Shown here: positions 61,037 to 64,000 of the stretch, piece after piece
How the letters are laid out: the number at the start of each line of letters is the position of its first letter
Numbering within the stretch: the first letter of the stretch is position 1
Source: an uncultured Collinsella sp.
Lineage (GTDB): Bacteria > Actinomycetota > Coriobacteriia > Coriobacteriales > Coriobacteriaceae
Length of the DNA: 64,000 bases
Assembly (NCBI GenBank): GCA_902475245.1
Contig: CABRYP010000006.1
Location: 1-64,000, forward strand
Direction: 5' to 3'
Translations under genes and position numbers: made by a program
The notes under the pieces: generated by a model
Told to the model about the DNA's origin: nothing
The model's database searches: none
Seen by the model: the letters and a program-made list of their open reading frames with translations, nothing else

Positions 61037-61093
61037 CATCACAACATTCGACGCTTTTCGCCAAAATCGCGATTTTCATCGAATGTTGTGATG
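61037..61093. repeat. 15-bp inverted repeat with 27-base loop
   Basis: CATCACAACATTCGA at 61037-61051 faces its exact complement at 61079-61093. The loop contains AAAATCGCGATTTT, itself a palindrome. The layout resembles the repeats at 17758, 27811 and 27891. Confidence 0.8.
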
Positions 61094-61107
61094 GTTTGGA
61101 AGTCCCG

Positions 61108-61142
61108 ACCACCACAAAGGTGCCTGTCCCCATTGTGGTGGT
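61108..61142 (-). terminator. Dispersed hairpin after the sortase gene
   Basis: ACCACCACAA pairs with TTGTGGTGGT; the loop includes GGGGACAGGCACC on the minus strand. It is an inverted copy of the element at 27753-27791 and lies 14 bases beyond the sortase stop. Confidence 0.75.
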
Positions 61143-61155
61143 TCTGAACGATGTC

Positions 61156-62094
61156 CTATGCCGAGGCCTTGGCCTTGCGGCGCTTGCGGACCGCGTGGAT
61201 CACGATGTCCAGCAGCAACAGCACAATGGCTACGACCACGATGAGCACGGCAAACTCGCGCTTGCCCCAGTGGCGGCCGGCCAGCGACTTTTGCTTGTCG
61301 ACGTCCTTCTTGTTGTACTTGGTGCGCACGCAATGCACCAGCAGGCGATGGTCGTTCACGCCATAGGGCGTGCAGGTGACGAGCGTCACTTTGTCGGCGC
61401 CGGGCTCGATGGTCAGCGACTCCATCTCCTCGGGCAGCACCACCTCGGAGTCCACCATCTTGTAGGCGAGCGTCTTATTCATGGTGTGCAGCAGCACCAG
61501 GTCGCCGGGCTCCAGCGAGTGGATGTCGTCGAACATGCTCAGGTTGCGCATGCCCGAGTGCGCGGTGAGCACGCAATGCGTCGAGGTGCCGCCCACCGGC
61601 AGGCTCGTGCCCTCCAGGTGGCCGACGCCCGCCATAAGGACTTCTTCGCTCGTGCCGTGGTAGATGGGCATGCTCACGTCGATGGAGGGGATTTCGACCC
61701 AACTCATCATGGGATCGCGGTCAAAGATGAGTTGCTGGGCGTAGGGCTCGATCTGGTCGGCGGGAAGCTCGGTGGCCTCGCCCGCCAGCTGCTCGTTAAA
61801 GGAGCGCGCCTGGAGCAGGATGCGCTCGCGCTCCTCGGCAGACAGCGCGTCCACGGTGCTGGACACGGTGCTGATCTGGTTGAACACGCCCGAGGCTTCG
61901 AGCCGGTCCAAGATCCACGGCCAGGTCATAAGGCCCACGCCAATAAGGATGATAACGATGGTGATGAGCCGGTCGGCCCAACGCGGCAGTCGCTTGCGAC
62001 GGCGCTTGGGCTTTGGTTGAGGTTTGGGCTGAGGGCTTGAGCCGCCGTTGTCCGCGGCGTTATTGCTCTTCATATGTTTGGCGCCCTGCACCAT
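61156..62094 (-). CDS. Class C sortase (pilin polymerase)
   Basis: The 312-residue enzyme joins pilin subunits through LPxTG and Lys bonds. It has a cytoplasmic basic tail (PKPQPKPKRRRKRLPRWADR), an N-terminal membrane helix, and FDRDPMMSW near residue 120, resembling the DP-W lid of class C enzymes. The catalytic His is in VLTAHSGM, Cys in LVTCTPYGVNDHR and Arg in HRLLVHCVR. A C-terminal membrane helix and basic end follow. The pilin cut by the window end, 1 kb upstream on the same strand, is a likely substrate. The start is ATG 62094 after GAGGAG at nine bases; ATG 62073 is an alternative. Confidence 0.93.
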   Translation of the reverse strand: MVQGAKHMKSNNAADNGGSSPQPKPQPKPKRRRKRLPRWADRLITIVIILIGVGLMTWPWILDRLEASGVFNQISTVSSTVDALSAEERERILLQARSFNEQLAGEATELPADQIEPYAQQLIFDRDPMMSWVEIPSIDVSMPIYHGTSEEVLMAGVGHLEGTSLPVGGTSTHCVLTAHSGMRNLSMFDDIHSLEPGDLVLLHTMNKTLAYKMVDSEVVLPEEMESLTIEPGADKVTLVTCTPYGVNDHRLLVHCVRTKYNKKDVDKQKSLAGRHWGKREFAVLIVVVAIVLLLLDIVIHAVRKRRKAKASA

Positions 62095-62226
62095 CGCCGG
62101 TCACTCCTCTACAGCTCAGGTTGTCTAAACAAATAATAGCCGAATCGCGAGCTTCCGCGCCGGACAACACAGCTAGACAGCATTGTGCGGTGCGAGCATA
62201 GGCCAGCATTTGCGTTTTCAAAATGT

Positions 62227-62250
62227 CCCGGATCGGCGGGGCGATTCGGG
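62227..62250. promoter_or_regulatory. Palindrome and -10 box ahead of small RNA copy 1
   Basis: CCCGGATCG faces CGATTCGGG around GCGGGG (one mismatch), directly followed by -10 TACAAT at 62252-62257. It overlaps where a -35 would be, so a regulator may replace or block sigma contact there. Confidence 0.6.
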
Positions 62251-62263
62251 ATACAATGTCAAC

Positions 62264-62362
62264 AGAAAACGACGCACCCCGCGTAAGTACTTAGGAGCGC
62301 GGGCAGCCTAGTTTTCAGCTTTAGTTAAATGCCCGGGATCCGACCCCCGGGCATTCTTATTT
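62264..62362 (+). ncRNA. Candidate antitoxin-like small RNA, copy 1
   Basis: About 100 bases from the predicted start to a terminator. GAAAAC pairs with GTTTTC and CCCGCG with CGCGGG in one long interrupted hairpin. A terminator ATGCCCGGG/CCCGGGCAT and TCTTATTT follow. The 3' end overlaps the end of a convergent 49-codon gene and both probably use the same hairpin as terminator. The 5' end is predicted from the -10 box only. Confidence 0.6.
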
Positions 62363-62506
62363 GCGCTTGCGGCGCAAATGCCTTCTACCGTCCGCACCGC
62401 GCGTGCGCCTACGGACCTTAAACCGAACCTCATACGAGTCAAGAAACGCGATGACGAACGTGCCCACCGCCGCGAGGGCGGCGAGCGCGTTAAGGAATTT
62501 CAGCAT
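62357..62506 (-). CDS. Small membrane peptide, candidate type I toxin
   Basis: The 49-residue product begins MLKFLNALAALAAVGTFVIA, a hydrophobic helix, and ends in a strongly basic tail (RRRTRGADGRRHLRRKRK). An ideal GGAGGT lies seven bases ahead of ATG 62506. The size, single helix, GTFVIAFL core and charged tail resemble TxpA/BsrG/holin-like type I toxins of Firmicutes. A minus-strand -10-like TAAAAT lies at 62563-62568. A convergent structured RNA overlaps its 3' end. Toxicity is inferred, not shown. Confidence 0.65.
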   Translation of the reverse strand: MLKFLNALAALAAVGTFVIAFLDSYEVRFKVRRRTRGADGRRHLRRKRK

Positions 62507-62705
62507 TTGGGGACCTCCGATCGAGTCGTCGGCCGCCCGCGCACGGGATGCGTCGCAAGGGTATTTTACTGCGAGTGCATGCACCCGCAGCTGCTAAACG
62601 CAATAATTGCAAACATTTGTTCGATAGTTACACACACGGTTCCTCGTCCAGCGGAGCCTGGCCGCATTGTCCGGGTTTGCCCGACGTGTTTGCGTTTTCA
62701 AATGT

Positions 62706-62729
62706 CCCGAATCGGCGGGGCGATTCGGG
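62706..62729. promoter_or_regulatory. Perfect palindrome ahead of small RNA copy 2
   Basis: CCCGAATCG and CGATTCGGG flank GCGGGG with no mismatch, and -10 TACAAT follows at 62731-62736, as in copy 1. Confidence 0.6.
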
Positions 62730-62742
62730 ATACAATCGTTAC

Positions 62743-62839
62743 AGGAAACGACACGCCCCGCGTAAGTGTTCGAAAGCGCGAGTGAGCAGTTTCCGGTGTT
62801 GTTAAATGTCCGGACTCCGAACCCCGGGCATTCTTATTT
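62743..62839 (+). ncRNA. Candidate small RNA, copy 2
   Basis: It has the same layout as copy 1, 479 bases downstream. The outer stem is GGAAAC/GTTTCC here, against GAAAAC/GTTTTC in copy 1, so both strands of the pair changed together. The terminator stem ATGTCCGG/CCGGGCAT is weaker. Its toxin partner is truncated. Confidence 0.55.
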
Positions 62840-62940
62840 GCGCTTGTTGCGGCGCAAATGCCTTCTACCGTCCACACCGCGCGTGCGCCTACGGACCTTA
62901 AACCGAACCTCATACGAGTCAAGAAACGCGATGACGAACG
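62834..62940 (-). pseudogene. Truncated copy of the small membrane peptide gene
   Basis: The frame ends VIAFLDSYEVRFKVRRR, then TRGVDGRRHLRRNKRK, nearly the same as the C-terminal two thirds of the peptide at 62357. Identity stops abruptly at 62940 (equivalent to 62460), so the start codon, ribosome site and half of the membrane helix are missing. Confidence 0.7.
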
Positions 62941-62978
62941 AGCCCGCATCGGACGATGGAGGCTGGCTGCGTTATCCC

Positions 62979-63016
62979 AAAAAAACGGGGCAGACCCCAG
63001 CGCGGAGTCTGCCCCG
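62979..63016 (-). terminator. Terminator of the pilin gene
   Basis: CGGGGCAGAC and GTCTGCCCCG form a 10-bp stem with further pairing inside, followed by seven T on the minus strand. Confidence 0.92.
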
Positions 63017-63116
63017 AAAAGAGAATGGCAAAGCAAGAACGTAGATGGACGAGAAAAGTGTCCGCAAGTCTCATGGCCATCACATCCCACCTGCCAAAGG
63101 GATGGGTGAGCGAGCG

Positions 63117-64000
63117 TTACTCCTGCTCGGACTCCTCAGCCTGCTTACGGCTGCGGATGAGGTGCGCCACGCCGATGCACAGCACCGCGCCACCAGCGAT
63201 CCAAGTGAAGGTCACGCCGTTAAGACCGGTGAGCGGGAGGCCGGAGCCCTTCTTGTTCTGGACAGTAAGGTTAACCACACCACCGGTCACAGTTGCGTCT
63301 TTCACAAGCGAAGAAGTATCCTTGGTCACGTTAACGGTGAGCTTATTATTGTCCTCGCCCTCAGGCTTAGCAAGATCGCCATCAGCAGTCGAGATCTTAA
63401 AGGTGAAGTCGGGCAGCGTGTTGTAGCCGCCGAGGGTGTGGGTCTCCTTGACGGTATAGGTACCAGCATCGAGGCCCTTAACCTCGATTATTCCGCCATT
63501 TTTAGTTTCGAACTCATGCTTGGTTTCGGAGAGGGTTCCGTCCGCCTGAACATACTTGATACCGGCAGCTGCACCCTGTTTGTTTTCATCAGGATTCGTC
63601 GCTTGAATGGTGAACTTCACGCCGTCAAGCTTAGTGTTCTCATCGGCAGCGTCCTCCTTGACGAGCTTGAGCGCGTAGGTGTAGTCGCGGACGGTGTCGG
63701 TCACGGACTCGCCCCTACCCTCACTCATGGGGTTGTTGGAATAAATCAGTTTTACGGTGTTGTCGTTACCCGTGTTGCCAACAATAACTTTCGCGGCCTT
63801 TTCAGGATTGAGCTTAGCGGTGTAAGTAACGACGACATTGGATCTATCGTCGAGCGTCGCGCCGACCTTGTTCGCAGCAGTTTTGAGGTCGGTAAACTTT
63901 ACGGTCAACGTGTTAGTTGAATCATCAACCGAAACATCGTAACCAGCCTTGTCGCCCTCAGTCGTGTTACGCGAAAGGGTCTTATCGCCGATTTTAACTT
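63117..64000 (-). CDS. LPxTG-anchored pilin (SpaA/isopeptide-domain type), N-terminus beyond window
   Basis: At least 294 codons are visible and the frame runs off the window end. A domain ending VVVTYTAKLNPEKAAKVIVG is followed by NDNTVKLIYSNNP, typical of pilin backbone D2 domains. KLDGVKFTIQATNPDENKQG begins a SpaA-like domain with an E-box YTVKETHTLGGYN. The C-terminus has LPLTGLNG, a membrane helix and RSRKQAEESEQE, the sortase signal. Intramolecular isopeptide bonds are expected from the Lys/Asn/Glu pattern. It should be polymerised by the class C sortase at 61156. Confidence 0.93.
   Translation of the reverse strand, partial: VKIGDKTLSRNTTEGDKAGYDVSVDDSTNTLTVKFTDLKTAANKVGATLDDRSNVVVTYTAKLNPEKAAKVIVGNTGNDNTVKLIYSNNPMSEGRGESVTDTVRDYTYALKLVKEDAADENTKLDGVKFTIQATNPDENKQGAAAGIKYVQADGTLSETKHEFETKNGGIIEVKGLDAGTYTVKETHTLGGYNTLPDFTFKISTADGDLAKPEGEDNNKLTVNVTKDTSSLVKDATVTGGVVNLTVQNKKGSGLPLTGLNGVTFTWIAGGAVLCIGVAHLIRSRKQAEESEQE

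Noticed and set aside
60900..61133. A minus-strand frame with repeated CGRxGFR words
   Set aside because: It is a translation of the 21-base minisatellite; no ribosome site and no conservation signal.

Overview
The window looks like a chromosome piece from a Collinsella-like member of the Coriobacteriia (high-GC Gram-positive gut anaerobes). This is inferred from high GC with patches of lower GC, strong GGAGG-type ribosome binding sites, a MurT-GatD protein, gatCAB, PTS sugar uptake, glycerol dehydrogenases, LPxTG pilin with class C sortase, and a tmRNA tag ending in ALAA. No rRNA, CRISPR array or intact transposase was seen. The genus call rests on protein resemblance, not on a search.

Layout. 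1-1.2 kb: a cut-off DUF4143-type ATPase and decayed fragments of hsdS and a tetR regulator. 1.3-6.1 kb: a lantibiotic-immunity style ABC transporter (ATPase, two permeases, YxeA-like protein) with its own response regulator and histidine kinase. 6.2-12.3 kb: kinase fragment, GyrI-like protein, guaA, asparaginase, a divergent XRE/unknown pair around a 24-bp palindrome, a DUF1648 protein and ychF. 12.4-17.7 kb: alpha-glucoside PTS, GH4 phospho-glucosidase, a zinc dehydrogenase and a GntR/UTRA regulator with matching operator candidates. 17.9-22.9 kb: ferredoxin-like protein, two glycerol dehydrogenases and an iron alcohol dehydrogenase. 23.4-28.4 kb: two unknown helical proteins, a one-chain MurT-GatD, repeats and tRNA-Glu. 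28.4-37.6 kb: flavodoxin-ferredoxin, glutamine synthetase III, metF, a separate MetH reactivation protein, metH and a DUF711 protein. 37.6-42.3 kb: fold-back repeat, methyltransferase, YhbY and a 998-residue BTAD regulator. 42.7-49.7 kb: nagB, PTS IIA, glmM, rpsI, rplM, patatin, tmRNA, a small unknown gene and a PIN protein. 49.7-57 kb: an atypical P1B ATPase with a DUF6110 partner, a YbtPQ/IrtAB-like ABC pair and a divergent AraC regulator. 57-60.8 kb: repeats and gatCAB. 61-64 kb: sortase C, a duplicated small-RNA/small-hydrophobic-peptide locus and a pilin cut by the window end.

The least ordinary material is between genes. (1) At 62.2-62.9 kb there are two copies of a small RNA with a compensatory base change; one copy is convergent with a 49-residue membrane peptide, like a type I toxin-antitoxin locus. 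(2) Two long fold-back elements (37.6 and 57.2 kb) share a conserved core but have different self-complementary arms. (3) Several long inverted repeats have loops of 25-27 nt. (4) Both tRNA-Glu and tmRNA are flanked by inverted or direct copies of their own 3' ends. The main recognisable gene-level oddities are the MurT-GatD fusion, a GatB with a roughly 60-residue insertion, split MetH reactivation and a P1B ATPase without a CPC motif.
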